Shown one piece after another: positions 21,893-33,330 of a stretch of 64,000 nt of DNA (within the stretch, counting starts at the first letter, position 1; every line of letters starts with the position of its first letter). The position numbers and the translations under genes are program-made. The stretch is from Valencia hispanica (taxonomy: Eukaryota; Chordata; Actinopteri; Cyprinodontiformes; Valenciidae): NCBI GenBank assembly GCA_963556495.2, contig OY747723.1:10820501-10884500 (forward strand). Reading direction: 5' to 3'. The notes beneath the pieces were generated by a model. The model saw only the letters and a list, made by a program, of their open reading frames with translations, was not told the origin of the DNA and did not search any database.

Positions 21893-21945
21893 TTTCCCTC
21901 TGGGATCAATAAAGTATTTTTAATTGAATTAGACAACTTCTTCAG
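21893..21945 (+). mobile_element. Rex1 3' tail fragment
   Basis: TTAATTTCCCTCTGGGATCA then ATAAAGTATTTTTAATTG matches the complement of the Rex1 3' end seen at 5475-5535. It is an extremely 5'-truncated insertion. Confidence 0.65.
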
Positions 21946-22784
21946 ACCCTGCTTTTCCAGAATCTAATTGATGTTACAGTAAGAGTAAGGATTATCTTTG
22001 CAACCACCTTAGTGAAAATTGTTTTACTCAGGACACAGTTTATTTACCTAATTAATATCTCTGCTGCTGTTATTTGCTCATCGGTTTCTTACAGTTTATT
22101 CTCTGTTAACTCCTTGAAAAAAATACATTTATTCTAAATGCACAATTTAAAAACCTGTACAACTGTAAAACATCTCTATTTCAATTTAACTCAGTTGCAC
22201 ATTCAGATTTGAGTATGCCACTTCTATTTTAATAACAACGATGTCAAGTAACCTTTTTACCTGTACCTGATACTCTTGCTTAAGAAAGAAACTTTTCTTC
22301 ATTGCAGTTTCTGTGTAGGACTTGAGTTATACTTTATACTTCACGGAGTAATTATCTATTTGCCCACTTTTATCTCTACTCAGTATTTTAGACAGCTTAT
22401 ATTTTAAAATTAGCCTTGTTACTCCTGTTTCATTTAGTCTTTTATTAAAAGGAACACACAAAAAAACCCCTCAAACATCAAAAAGTGTTGCAACTGAATA
22501 GAATTTACTGCAGTTTGATAGTCGGTCTCACATTTATTATTCTGACACCCTGTTTTTTATGCGATCTATAGCATATAATGCACACAGGTGTTAACTGAAT
22601 ATTTTCCACATTTTTCCCGTCTTTAGAACAGTGACCGAAATTCTGAATCTATTTTTATCATCATTTGTCTTAATGAAGTAAACTAAATTTAAAAAAATAG
22701 AAACCAAGTTAAACCCCCCTGTGTGTGTAGGTCACACCTGTTGGCTTAAAGATTGCACTAAATGCATAATTTTCACATATACCA

Positions 22785-22860
22785 TACCACTTTATTTATA
22801 TAGCACGTTTATACACAGCCGAGGCCGACCAAGGTGCTGTACAGAAGAACATCATATTCA
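22785..22860 (-). mobile_element. LINE 3' tail fragment, minus strand
   Basis: CACTTTATTTATATAGCACG and the following AAGGTGCTGTACAG resemble, in reverse, the AAGCGCTATATAAATAAAGT tails of fish LINEs. No coding part is present. Confidence 0.5.
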
Positions 22861-25800
22861 GCTGAAACAGGTAGCCTAGTGTATCCCAAATGCGTCCTTA
22901 TTATTTAACATTTTGATTAAACATTACTATCATTAAGTAAAAGTTCGTTTTGGTCGAGGTATGACTAAAGCTTTATTCTTTATCATTTAATGTTCTAATC
23001 CTAACTTTGTTTTATGATTTCTACCTCCTTTGTGTGAATCTAAATTTATATACAGTCTATGATCTAAATGCTTCTATTATCTGTCACTTTGCTGCCGGTG
23101 CAGCAGAAGTTCCCCTTCTTGGGAAAATAAAAGCATGATTCATGAAGTTAAGCATTGCCGTATTTTAATTTGGAAAGCTCATGTTTGAAACAGGAAGTGG
23201 TTTTGCGCAAAAAACAGTTTGACTAACCCGGACTCGTTAACATCCAGGAAGCAACTGAAAACTCAAGACTAAACTTTTCGTCAAAACAGTGTTTAAGTTC
23301 CTATTTGTAGACTTCCAGCCGCAGAGCGCTATTAACGTGTCATCAGTGTCGGGATCTATGATTGTTTACAACCAGAGAATCGCAGCAGATCGGTCGTAAG
23401 AAAGAAGCTTGTGGCTCAATTAGCTGATTATCAACAAGAGAATCATATTAAACCTGCAACAGACTTAATTTCAGATCATTTTTACCACATTGTAGTTAAT
23501 AACTCGCTGGCTAAGATTAACCTTAGAGTTTTTACCCGCGTTGTTTCTGATTCGTTTTCTGTAAATTACTCAAAAGACTGAAATACTTTCATAATGCCAC
23601 TCGCATCTGTATTAACTGGAGTTGGTTTTCAATATAATCGATTCTAACGGTGCGTTTTCAGTGTTATTTCTATTTACTGCGGAGTAGGCTACGTTTCTCA
23701 AAAGTATTAGTTAAACATAGAAATCATCATTTATCTAGTTTATTGGTGAATTCCATCGTTTCACATAGGATTTTAAAAGAAAGTTTCCAAGCTAAGGTTC
23801 CCGGGCCAAACATGGCCGCCCCTTATCTCATGAACACAGAGTGTTATAGTTTTAGGTCGAACCAGTTTTATCAGTTACAATAGTTCAACATTTTATATTA
23901 CCATTTACCTTTGTGCATTATTTCCCCCCGAGGCTTTTATTGATTAGCGCAAATCTAACAGCTGTATCTCACTGAGTACAGCTCACCCATTTAATAGGCT
24001 ATAAAATTTATATGGATTCAGGTTAGAAAATACTCAAATATTAGATTGATGAGGTAAATGTAATTTCCATCTCTCACATTAATTTGAAGCATTGCGTTGG
24101 AAAAACCAGCATAATACATCAAATAGACTTAAGAATGTTTATTCATATTTGCACCTTGCAGAAAAATATCATTATTAATGATTGTTGGAAATGTGTTCCA
24201 GCAAATATGTTTTCAAAACTGATGTAGGAATTTATTCTCCAGTAAATCACTGAGTCACATTTAGATAATTAATCATTATTATATTATCACCATTAAAACT
24301 ATAGCAAGTTTTCAAGATAATATAGTTTAGTTTAAACATCAAATCTGACTCGTATGCACCAATCTAGATCATAATAATCATCCATCATTCATTATGCTTT
24401 AAATTGGAATATTCTCTGTTTTATTTGATCTATTTTTATCCAAGATCACTTGATGTTAAGATTGCAGTTTCCTAGATCTGTTGCGTTTAGTTTTTCAGAT
24501 AGAGCGATGACATATTTATAATCCTGAGATCCCGAGCAATCCACTGATACTAAATGCATGTCAAATGCATTAAAAAGCCTATTTTGGAAATAATATTTAA
24601 CACGGATGAGAAAAGATAATGGAGTGTTTCCACATCCTTCAGTCAGCATGCAGACACATCTCACAATTGGTGACCCAAGACACAGAGAGTATCCTTGAGA
24701 TCTCACATGTTGGTTCAACATAACAATACATATCTCAGTTAACACAGAGACTTAACCTTTAACATGATCAACATAATTTTCCCACATTAAGCCATTCAAA
24801 TCTTCTTTTATAAAAAATGCTACGCAGAAAAATTCTCACAACAGGCCTCAAATAATTTAGGCTTTGATAAAAGCCAAGAGAGCTACAACTAAACTAACTG
24901 TGAAATCTATAGTTCAGGGTTTGATTTTTACCCCTAAACACCAAGTGATTATATTTTATTTGCTTTCTTAATTTGAAAAGTGATACGTCACTGTTGACGA
25001 ACAATTACGTTTTGTTGGATTTGCTTTTACTACAAGAAAGTAAAACAATTGGCTGAACAGTGTCCAACAACAGTAATTCAGTATGCTCATTCATTTGGAA
25101 ACAAGCAATTAAATTCCAACATTTCATGTTCTTATTACGTTTCATTATTACTATTTTAAAGAAAACGGGTCCCCAGAGTGTTTTTGCAGCTACAGGGGAT
25201 CACACTTCTTAGCCTCCCTTGTAAGGTCTAAGAGAAAATGTTAGAATTTGAATTCCCTTCACCATAGCCCCAAATAAGCCAAAATATATAAGTACCCCCC
25301 AAACTCAGGTAAGCACAGGTAACCTCCCAAGCCACTTGTCCATACCTTTTTGGGTCGAATCTCGAACAGACTCCTCCCCTGTGGACAAAGTGGTCAGTCC
25401 ATTCTAGAGAAAAAAAAAGAAAAAAGAATGAGAACCAGCCTGATTTGCATTCTGGTTCAGTTGAAATTGAAAATTGCATTGGTTGTCATAAGCAAAATTC
25501 CAAACTCACAGGACCACTGTATTGTTATAATTAATGGCCCCTAAAAAACATTTCAGGTATATTAGTATTTACTTAAAACAGTGAGACGACTTCCCTTTAA
25601 TTACAAAGTCAGATGCCTTATATTAAGACTCACTTATATAACTTCCTGTGTTTACCCACCAGAGTGACAAAACCATCAGATTTCTAGGATCAAACCTTTC
25701 CTGACCTCTTGCCCCTTATCCTGGAAGGAGACACAGAACACTTCACAGCTTGAGATCAATTCAGTAATTTTCCAAGCAAAATTTCTAATAAGGCCCACTA

Positions 25801-27819
25801 ACTGCTCTGACGCTTGAATGTTCCCCAGATAAGATTAGTATTTACCTTTGTTCCATTTATTTAAGACCTAAGTAGCCTAAGGACCAGTCATCTTTATTTT
25901 AATGTTACCCAGCAGAAACCTAAAGTTTTTTGTTTTTTTTCAGTTGTGTTCAAATTATAGCCTAAACAATGTTGTTTTACTGTTGCTGCTCACAGCAAAG
26001 TCTTGTTATTTTTAAGTCTCGCGATTGTTTACATTAGCGCCTTGCAAGCTGATAAAAAATTCGTCCTTCACAGCTGTGGAGAAATCTAAGCAGTGTTGCT
26101 GTAAAGGTCCAAGTTATTTTAGTTATTGTTCACAGATCTAAGATTTATTACTTTCTTATAACAAACCCCAAAATACAAGGAAACAATTCAGCCCCAATTT
26201 TCCCAGAAAGAAAGGAAAATATGTTTGTCTGTCAGTCAGCTTAGTCAAAATTTAAGTCAGTCAGGGTATAATTCACAACCTAAATGCCCCAATTAACTTT
26301 GCTATTTGTTCTAGTCGTAAAATAGGAACCTTTCCGTTTCTAAGTTAGTGCACACAAGCTGCGACAGCTAAGGAAACTTGTACTTAGTGTAATAACAATT
26401 CCATCAAATAACTTTCAACCAAAATGAAATACCAGATAACTGTGTGCAACACCGTCTTTAAGCTCTAATTAGACTAAACTCACTGGATGACGAATCATCA
26501 CCTTTTCAGAACCGTAGTAGTTTCGTTGTCTGCTTTACCCTGTCTGTCTAAAACAAACAAATTTGGTTTAGTTGCACATCAACTTTCCCTTACAAATTAC
26601 AACACAATAACAACACAAAATTTAGATCAACATAGAAAATAGAAAGAATCAGAAATTATGGCCTGCTTCCATCGAGACCCCTTTCGCTCAAGGGTCCTCT
26701 GGCAGAAACAAAACAAAAACAAAACAAAATTTACTTTCCTAAGGGAGTGTGTATGTGTGTCATAAGCAGGTGTCACAGAGATAAAATACAGCTACATCAG
26801 TTGGCAAGCATTTCTTAATTGCATTTGAGCTGTGTGTATTTTTGTCCTGCCTGAATTTCACTGGGTCATCTGCAGGCTGGCCGGCCCAGGGCCCCCCCCC
26901 CCTCTCGATCCAGCTAATCGCCATGTTTCAGGGACCACAGCCCCCAAATAACTCATCTCACCTGAGCAAGAGTTTTCCCCTCTGCCCACTGGTCAGCCCG
27001 CATTCAGGCCGGAGTCCGGCCTCCGCCTTTGTTATGGCTGCCAAACCCCTTATTCCAAGGGTGGGGGAGGTACTAGGGCTCCTTGTGGCCCTCCCCAGGC
27101 GCCGCTGGACCGAAGGCAGGGGTCCCAACCAGCCTGAAGAACAACACAGGACAACTCAGCGAAACTCACCAGCAGTCCTACAATGGAATGTGTAACAATA
27201 ACTGTGTGTGTGTGTGACATTCTGCATTATACCAAGCCATCAAACAAATGATCTTAATGCTCAAACACTCCAGTTCTGGAAGAAGCAAACGAGTAAATAA
27301 AAGAGAAATAAACAAAACCACATAAATAAACCACAAAGAAATTACATCACTTTTAGATTTTCTTACAGATTGTCCAAATTCCTCACCAGGGCCAATTAAT
27401 TCTTTTATTTATTTATTTATTTTATTTCTGTCAACATATTGGACTGTCTGGAGGTGAAGTGTTGCTAGATTACAGACCCGATTGTCTGCCTGGGTACCCA
27501 GTTCCAATGAAGGACGTCTCCCCCATCGCTTTCTAGTTTCCTTGAGTGAAACAAAAGCTTAAAAAAACCCTCGTCGGAAAATGATCAATCAACTTAATTA
27601 ATTGACCACTTGTCCAATTGCCGTGCTCCCAGGTAAAACCCGGAGCAAAAACCCGATACTTTCTTTAACCTTGATTAAATAATTAACCATACAATTATAT
27701 ATAAGAATATATATTATATTAAGTAATCAATCAATCAACCGCGTGTAAGTAAATAAACACGAAACCGCTAGCAAATATTTCACCTCCTTAGAGTGCAAAT
27801 AAAATTCTGTTATCACTAT

Positions 27820-28014
27820 TTATTTAAAGGACTCAGTCTTACCAGGTTCTGTCTCAGGCGACAGCAGGGCCGACAGAGACGCTTCAAGGCCTCCATCTCC
27901 CAAACAGCTACTGGAGGTAAGAGGCTGGGAGAAAATGTCCCAGGACGCTAGCAACTCCCTTGACCCTGTCCCTGCCGGTCCATTCCGTTCGCTGAGGCTG
28001 CGTTGGGCGTCAAG
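27820..28014 (-). promoter_or_regulatory. Leader of the LTR element: primer-binding-like site and splice donor
   Basis: Directly after the 5' LTR on the minus strand comes CTTGACGCCCAACGCAGCC. The CGCCCAACG core resembles a lysine-tRNA-type primer site, but the usual leading TGG is changed. About 170 nt further lies CTGGTAAGACTGAG, a good splice donor. The frame between them is open for 76 codons and probably not translated as such. Confidence 0.45.
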
Positions 28015-28460
28015 TGTAATGGCAAATAAATAGTATCTCAGGGTTTCCATTATAAAGAAGACTTGAGTCCAAGAAGGCGTTTAAGTATTTAATTCAAACA
28101 TGTCTGACCAGACACGGAGGGGACAGAGTTACTCGTGCATCACCCTAACCAACCTTTCTAACTAACCGCTTAAATAGTATTCAGCAATCATTGTTTATCT
28201 CTGTAGATGTCTTCTCCAACGTTCACGCCCCGCCTCCGGAGAACTGCTTCATGCGAGTCTTATATCAACGCATAAAGCAGCACATCCGAAGGCCAGACTG
28301 TTATCTTACTGCCCCGGCGTCTGTCTCTCTGGTGACCTGACACATATATCTTTCTCATAACATTAAGCTGGAGCAATAACCTTGTCATTTTACCCTAGAT
28401 GCATTCACTAAACAGAGAATATACACTTAATTCCTAATTGCATAACAATTTTCCACCACA
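28015..28460 (-). repeat. 5' LTR of the 8.5-kb element
   Basis: 446 bp, 443 identical to the 3' LTR by eye alignment. It is followed by the right target duplication CCAG (28461-28464). The promoter would drive transcription leftwards. Confidence 0.92.
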
Positions 28461-28701
28461 CCAGCTCACCACAACACGACAAACGTGCTGTAAACAAATG
28501 AGAACACAGACATAACACTTATGAGTGTATATATAAAAGTACAACAATGAAGGTGAATCCCATATAACTGCATATCAGAAATGGTTAATGCCTTAACTGA
28601 CGACTCTTATTAATTTTTAAAAAGTAAAAGATCTCTGACAACAAAATATGAAATATATCTGGAGTTAGTTGGGAAAAAAATGATTTTTTTTTTTAAACAA
28701 A

Positions 28702-29327
28702 TGTGCCTCTAAGATAAGGCTGCTTGGTCGAGAATGGGTTGAAATGATCACATATCTTATCTACTTTGCATGTTAAAACCATCAAAATAACGTGCTGGTA
28801 CACACATTATATATATATATATATATATATATCCATCCATCCATCCATCCATTTTCTTCCGCTTATCCGGGGTCGGGTCGCGGGGGCAGCAGCCTAAGCA
28901 AAGAGACCCAGACTTCCCTCTCCCCAGCCACTTGTTCCAGCTCCTTGGGAGGAACCCCAAGGCGCTCCCAGGCCAGACGAGAAACATAGTCCCTCCAGCG
29001 TGTCCTGGGCCTTCCCCTGGGCCTCCTCCCGGTGAGACGTGCCTGAAACACCTCACCAGGGAGGCGTCCCGGAGGCATCCTGACCAGATGCCCGAGCCAC
29101 CTCAACTGACTCCTCGCGATGTGGAGAAGCAAAAGGCGAAGCTCTCGATTTACCGGTCGATCTACGTTCCTACCCTCATCTATGGTCACGAACTCTGGGT
29201 GGTGACCGAAAGAACGAGATCACGGATACAAGCGGCTGAAATGAGTTTCCTCCGCAGAGTGTCTGGGCTCTCCCTTAGAGATAGGGTGAGAAGCTCAGTC
29301 ATCCGGAGGGGGCTCAGAGTAGAGCCA

Positions 29328-29365
<38 letters not shown>

Positions 29366-29577
29366 TGTGTGTGTGTGTGTCTTGACCGTGAAGCGATCAA
29401 TACGTTATTTTGATGGTGAAATGAGCACAATTCAATAATTTTGTCAAATAAAATCATGATGCCCCATTTGTCCATACTATAACTATGTGAAGTTTGAATT
29501 AATCAACATGTAAAGTAAATAAGAAATGTGATCATTTCAACCCATGTTCGACCAAGCCGCCTTATCTTAAATGCACA
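28702..29577. mobile_element. MITE with long inverted repeats, carrying a LINE in its centre
   Basis: The left part from TGTGCCTCTAAGATAAGG to ATGATCACAT (28702-28753) is the reverse complement, with few mismatches, of 29526-29577. A second inverted pair, CCATCAAAATAACGT and ACGTTATTTTGATGG, lies nearer the middle. The centre is a (TA)n run into which a LINE has inserted (28833-29328). Without it the element would be a ~380-bp fold-back MITE. I could not define its target duplication. Confidence 0.7.
28833..29328 (-). mobile_element. RTE-like LINE 3' fragment with twin-priming inversion
   Basis: Read on the minus strand, 29130-28833 holds the C-terminal region ending in LLPPRPDPG, then GGATAAGCGGAAGAAAATGG and the (ATGG)n tail. 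The adjoining 29131-29328 carries the immediately upstream part of the same element (ELWVVTERTRSRIQAAEMSF, LRRVSGLSLRDRVRSSV) in the opposite orientation. That arrangement, with the inverted block being the one next upstream in the element, is what twin priming produces. TA repeats flank both sides. Confidence 0.75.
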
Positions 29578-30289
29578 ACATCTTAACCTGTTCAGTTTGT
29601 AGTTTCCCAGCGTGATTAACTAGCTACTTTGCTAATTAAGAAGCTCAGCAGCAGGAGCTTCCTCTACAAAATATCGTTCAGAAATATTATTTTACTTACC
29701 GAAAAGAATGTAGCAGAGACTTCTTGGACGGTCTGTTAGTGCAATCAGTACCACAGCAAGCCATCTTTGTCCAATAAGTGTACGATTTATATCTAAACAC
29801 CTATATCTATATATCTAAAGTTCAGAGAAGGGAAATGGCCAAAGTCTTAAAGTGAGTCCCAGGCTGAAGGCCTTCCCCGGAGCAAGCAGGGGGGGTAAGC
29901 AGTCTATGGCGGCAAGCTGCTAGCCACCGTTAGCCACCAGCCTTAGCGCTGACGGCTCATCCGAGACCTGTCAATCAAAAGGACACACCCCTAATTATTC
30001 ATAATTTCAAGAATAAATTATGTCTAAATGGATGAATTAGAAAAAAATTCACCCCCCTCAGAGTTGTCATGAATATAAACTTGACCTATTAAACCTAAAA
30101 TGGTTTTTTAAACTGTAAACAGGTTTATTTCTGCTGTGAAGTTGGCCTTTTTAACATGGGAGTCAATGGGAAATTGCTCCTTTCTGGAGCCAGCCCCCAG
30201 CGGATGAGGGGTGAACTGCAATTTTTGTAACTTCCGGGTTGGCCTCAATTCTGAGCGGCGGAGTTTGCCCTTTGGTCATGCCTACAGCC
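29578..30289. other. Unassigned; MITE-like stretch at about 29830-30250
   Basis: Parts such as CTGTCAATCAAAAGG and AACATGGGAGTCAATGGGAA resemble promoter-like pieces of common fish DNA transposons. No gene is visible and the borders are unclear. Confidence 0.35.
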
Positions 30290-30930
30290 CCTACTGCGAT
30301 TTGCAAGAATCCACTGCGCCCGGTAGAAAACACCCAATCAGAGCCAGAGCACCGTCTGAGTGTCTGACATCCGTCTATCACTCCTCACACACACACACCG
30401 TGACCCACCCCTCGTTCCGCTACGCAACCGGCTGCCTTGTGTCAGAACCAAGGTTAGAAAACCTCTTTGACTAGCGGCAAGAAGCTAGGAGTTAGCTATG
30501 GCCGAGCAACAGCCACCTAAAGAGAAACTGCCCGTACCGCCGCTGCCAACAACAGCATATACGGCTAAGATAACAAAAAAGAAGATGACTGAGAAGGACA
30601 AAAAAGCTAAGAAGAAAGAAGTTGACCGAGCCCGAGATAAAACGAGGGTAAATATTGGCATAGCCTTTAAGAGGTGGAGGGAGCTACGGGGCCTGAAAGC
30701 GTTTAAAACCGATTCCGAGTTGACAGTGTTTCTGCTTGACAGGTAATTACCCTTGCTTGATTAATATTTGTTTTGTTTGTTTTTTGGTGGGGGTATTACA
30801 GTAAACCTCCGCAGCGCGTGCGATCATCCGTGCACTCACAGCTAATGTTGTCATATGTGGTTTACTGTTAGGAAATATTCACGATAGTTTGTTTTGCTAA
30901 GTCACGTCAGCTGATTATCTTTGGCAGTTG
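30290..30930 (+). mobile_element. Fragment of the TTAA-type element family
   Basis: The sequence from TGCCTACAGCCCCTACTGCG to TCAGCTGATTATCTTTGGCA matches, with scattered differences, the interior of the element at 56703-57611 (which is in reverse orientation). It holds the same 5' leader, exon and intron start. The terminal AGCTGCAG sequences are missing here. Confidence 0.65.
30498..30746 (+). CDS. First coding exon of a TTAA-type transposon protein
   Basis: The 82-residue frame begins MAEQQPPKEKLPVPPLP, has a lysine-rich block (KKMTEKDKKAKKKEVDRARD) and ends in RVNIGIAFKRWRELRGLKAF and SELTVFLLDR, directly followed by GTAATTACCC, a splice donor. A homologous exon lies at about 57010-57270 on the minus strand. 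The conserved W-R-E-L helix motif is common in uncharacterised fish transposon-derived proteins; I infer a DNA-binding or oligomerisation role but cannot name a family. The frame is intact; downstream exons were not found. Confidence 0.5.
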   Translation: MAEQQPPKEKLPVPPLPTTAYTAKITKKKMTEKDKKAKKKEVDRARDKTRVNIGIAFKRWRELRGLKAFKTDSELTVFLLDR

Positions 30931-31340
30931 TTAAGCCTAATTAGGCCTAATTACATTGTGTGTTGAACAATAATCTGTTTACAAATTACAGGCCTAATAA
31001 AATACTTGATCATCCATCCACACATCCATCCATCCTCATTACGTCTCTAGCTTCACCACGACAGTAATGGCTCAGTTATCGGCTATTGTAATGTCGACTG
31101 TAATGGCGTTTCAATTTGATCCGGAATCTGATCCGGACAGCGAGGCACCTGAGGAGGATCCAGAAAGGTAGAGGACGTCTTCCACAGGTGATCCAAACAG
31201 ATGTGCTGTGCACGGAGGGGAGGGGCTGTTTGTGCGAGAGAGACGTGAGTGACAAAGAGAGAGCAAGGAATGAATATGCTGCGTGTTTTAAATAGTGTAA
31301 AAAAGAAAAATGAAACGCAATATGTGACAGTCGGTGTTGA

Positions 31341-31360
31341 TTTTTTTTTTTTTTTTTTGG
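31341..31360 (-). mobile_element. Tail-only retroinsertion: (T)18GG between direct repeats
   Basis: TCGGTGTTGA occurs at 31331-31340 and again at 31361-31370, with only T18 and GG between. On the minus strand this is CC(A)18 framed by a 10-bp (possibly 11-bp) duplication, as expected for LINE-mediated integration that copied little more than a poly(A) tail. Confidence 0.6.
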
Positions 31361-31370
31361 TCGGTGTTGA

Positions 31371-32395
31371 ATCTGTGGCGCACCGCCACAGATTTGTCAT
31401 GTGTGGGAAACACTGGTATATAACAGCTGAAGGACATCATTGCGAAAAAATACTTATTTGTATAGGGATATTTGCTGGTTCACAGAGAGTTGGTATTGAT
31501 CCTGGTAAAAGTTTTAAGACGATCTGCGAACCCACTGCTGTATTGTCCCAATTTAATAAAACATTCGTCAGAGAAATGTTTTCCACAAACAACCACGTGC
31601 TTCGGGAGTCAGTCGGATACATTCCCTGCATAAATAAAGTCCATCCACAAGCTTTACAGTGGCTCGGAAGTGGGGAGGACAGTGTCGATGCGGTCCGGAC
31701 TCCATGCTGTCGGTTTGTTGTTTGCCTTTTACCGTAGCTCTCGTTGTTTGGGGTTGTAATACGCCCCGCGGGGGGAGGGACTTGGATGGTGTAGTTCAGA
31801 GAAGGGGGTAATTGGCCTGAACTCAGTGACGGTACCGGGCCGCGAGCCACACACAAAGAATAAATAACTTCCAGTATTTCCGTTTTATTTATTATCTGAG
31901 GGTGACCGCTGTTTTATTTTGGAAAATAACTGGATATCCCCGTTACATAGCTTAGTCTTGACAGTAATCCCACAAGGTAGCAAGATGGATAGAAAACAAA
32001 CATTTCTTTGGAAAGGGGAAAGGCCCAAGGCTCTCACTGATTCAGCGTTGTGGTGAGTTAGATTTTTCATGCACTTTGTATTTGTTTTTGTGGTAAATTT
32101 TGAATTATTATAGGTATGTTTACATGTTACAATGGCGACCAGAGATCGTTAGGGGGCTGAGTGTTACTCGTGTTATGTTGTCTGCTCGATGTTAGGAGGA
32201 CGCTGTTAATAAAGCTGCGAATACACATTGGATTATTGTTATCTATTGTTATAATTTTAAAAATAACCCGTTTTTATACCGTCCGTTATCATTTATCCGC
32301 CACACCTTAAAGGCCGGTCCGTGAAAATATTGTCTGACATTAAACCGGTCCGTGGCGGAAAAAAAGGTTGGGGACCACTGCCTTAGGGGACATAG
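31371..32395. mobile_element. hAT (Charlie-like) remnant, probable
   Basis: The right end reads GGTTGGGGACCACTG preceded by ACCGGTCCGTGGCG, motifs typical of the termini of widespread hAT-type elements in vertebrates. MDRKQTFLWKG at about 31984 looks like the start of an encoded protein but is soon stopped. The left end was not found, so the left border is arbitrary. Confidence 0.4.
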
Positions 32396-32959
32396 CCAGG
32401 CGGGGGAAACGAAAAAATATGAACATAAAACTCAAAAAATGCAAATTTCATGCCAGGGGCACTTTAAGTAATGCTTTTTAAACTTGATGTTATATACTGA
32501 GCAAGAGCTACAAGCATAAAATGAACACAACGTTTTGTTAACTTGGATGATAAATTCTGTGTTGTGAAAAACAGTTGAAAGGAAAAGAAGACTTAAAATT
32601 ATCAAAAGGAAACACAAAATGTACAAAATCACCATTAAAAAATAAATGTCACATCAATCACATTAACAAGCAAAGAGCAAACAAATATGGAAACAATTTA
32701 AGTAAGTTTTAAAAAAAGAAGCACACAAAAGAACAAAAGGCAGAAAATAATCATAGAGGTGCCTCACAGGCACAGTAAGGCACAATGTGGCCACACATAG
32801 GCACAGCTAGACCAAAAGGAAAGCTTGAGAGGCATGAACTGACTGCTGAAAGAAACACAATACATTAAAGCAGGAGCATGGACCCAGAAATTACCAAGGA
32901 CTCAAATGTGGCTACACAACAACCACAACTGTATATTAAAAAATTACAAAAAAAGAGGC
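32396..32959. other. A-rich sequence, no gene
   Basis: AT-rich with many ACAAA/GGCAC words; probably the diverged edge of the minisatellite that is clearer from 32960 on. Confidence 0.4.
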
Positions 32960-33330
32960 ATTTCTCTGCATCAAATGCCACATTTGAAAGCCAAATGACC
33001 AGCACACGGCAAATGTAAAGATGAAATGAAATTCAAGAGACAGATTTGAAAGCAAAATTAGCACCAGAAGGCAAATATGAACACAATATGATCACGACAA
33101 GGCAAATGTGAAGGCAAAATAACCAATCAAAAAACAAATGTTAAAGCAAAACGACCACCAAAGAGGTACATTTTAAAGCCAGATGAACACAGAAAGAAAA
33201 TGTGAATACATACAGTACTGACTACCAAGAGAAAAATGTGAACACAAATTGAGGGAAGTGCGATAGCAAAATAACCACAAAAGGGGAAATTTGAATGCAA
33301 AAATCTGTAGAGGTAATAACAAACACAAAA
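32960..33330. repeat. Degenerate minisatellite, unit about 31-32 bp
   Basis: Roughly ten units of the type GGCAAATGTGAAGGCAAAAT plus ACCACCAAAA follow each other with 10-30 percent divergence and small indels; examples begin at about 33008, 33070, 33100 and 33132. Minus-strand open frames here (33127-33433) arise from the repeat and are not genes. Confidence 0.6.

Larger units (their letters stand above)
20425..27819 (-). other. Interior of the LTR element, no gene seen
   Basis: About 7.4 kb, mostly AT-rich. The longest frames (21219-21440 plus, 24446-24745 minus, 25228-25479 minus, 26842-27195 plus) are short, lie on both strands and match no domain known to me. The GC-rich frame at 26842-27195 follows base composition. 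Small LINE-tail fragments are embedded at about 21774-21823, 21893-21945 and 22785-22860. I see no evidence that an intact gag or pol was present recently. Confidence 0.6.
19966..28460 (-). mobile_element. 8.5-kb LTR retroelement without coding sequence (LARD-like)
   Basis: Two 446-bp direct repeats (19966-20411 and 28015-28460) differ at only three positions, begin TG and end CA, and are flanked by a CCAG duplication (19962-19965 and 28461-28464). Orientation is minus: a purine tract AAAAGCAGGGAAT lies directly upstream of the left LTR, a primer-binding-like CGCCCAACG lies directly downstream of the right LTR, and a donor-like CTGGTAAGA follows in the leader. The 7.6-kb interior has no frame above 117 codons and no RT, protease, integrase or envelope motif that I can see. 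It therefore looks like a recently inserted, non-autonomous element that needs enzymes from elsewhere. Confidence 0.78.

Noticed and set aside
24446..24745. 99-codon minus frame in the LTR-element interior as a possible envelope fragment
   Set aside because: It has no transmembrane segment, furin-type site or conserved envelope motif; isolated short frames are expected by chance in 7.6 kb.
26842..27195. 117-codon frame inside the LTR element
   Set aside because: It lies on the strand opposite to the element's transcription, is proline/serine-rich by composition and has no gag or envelope feature.
31083..31180. Possible transposon exon reading FQFDPESDPDSEAPEEDPE
   Set aside because: The acidic peptide resembles pieces of fish transposon proteins but it stops quickly, and no partner exon or domain could be shown.
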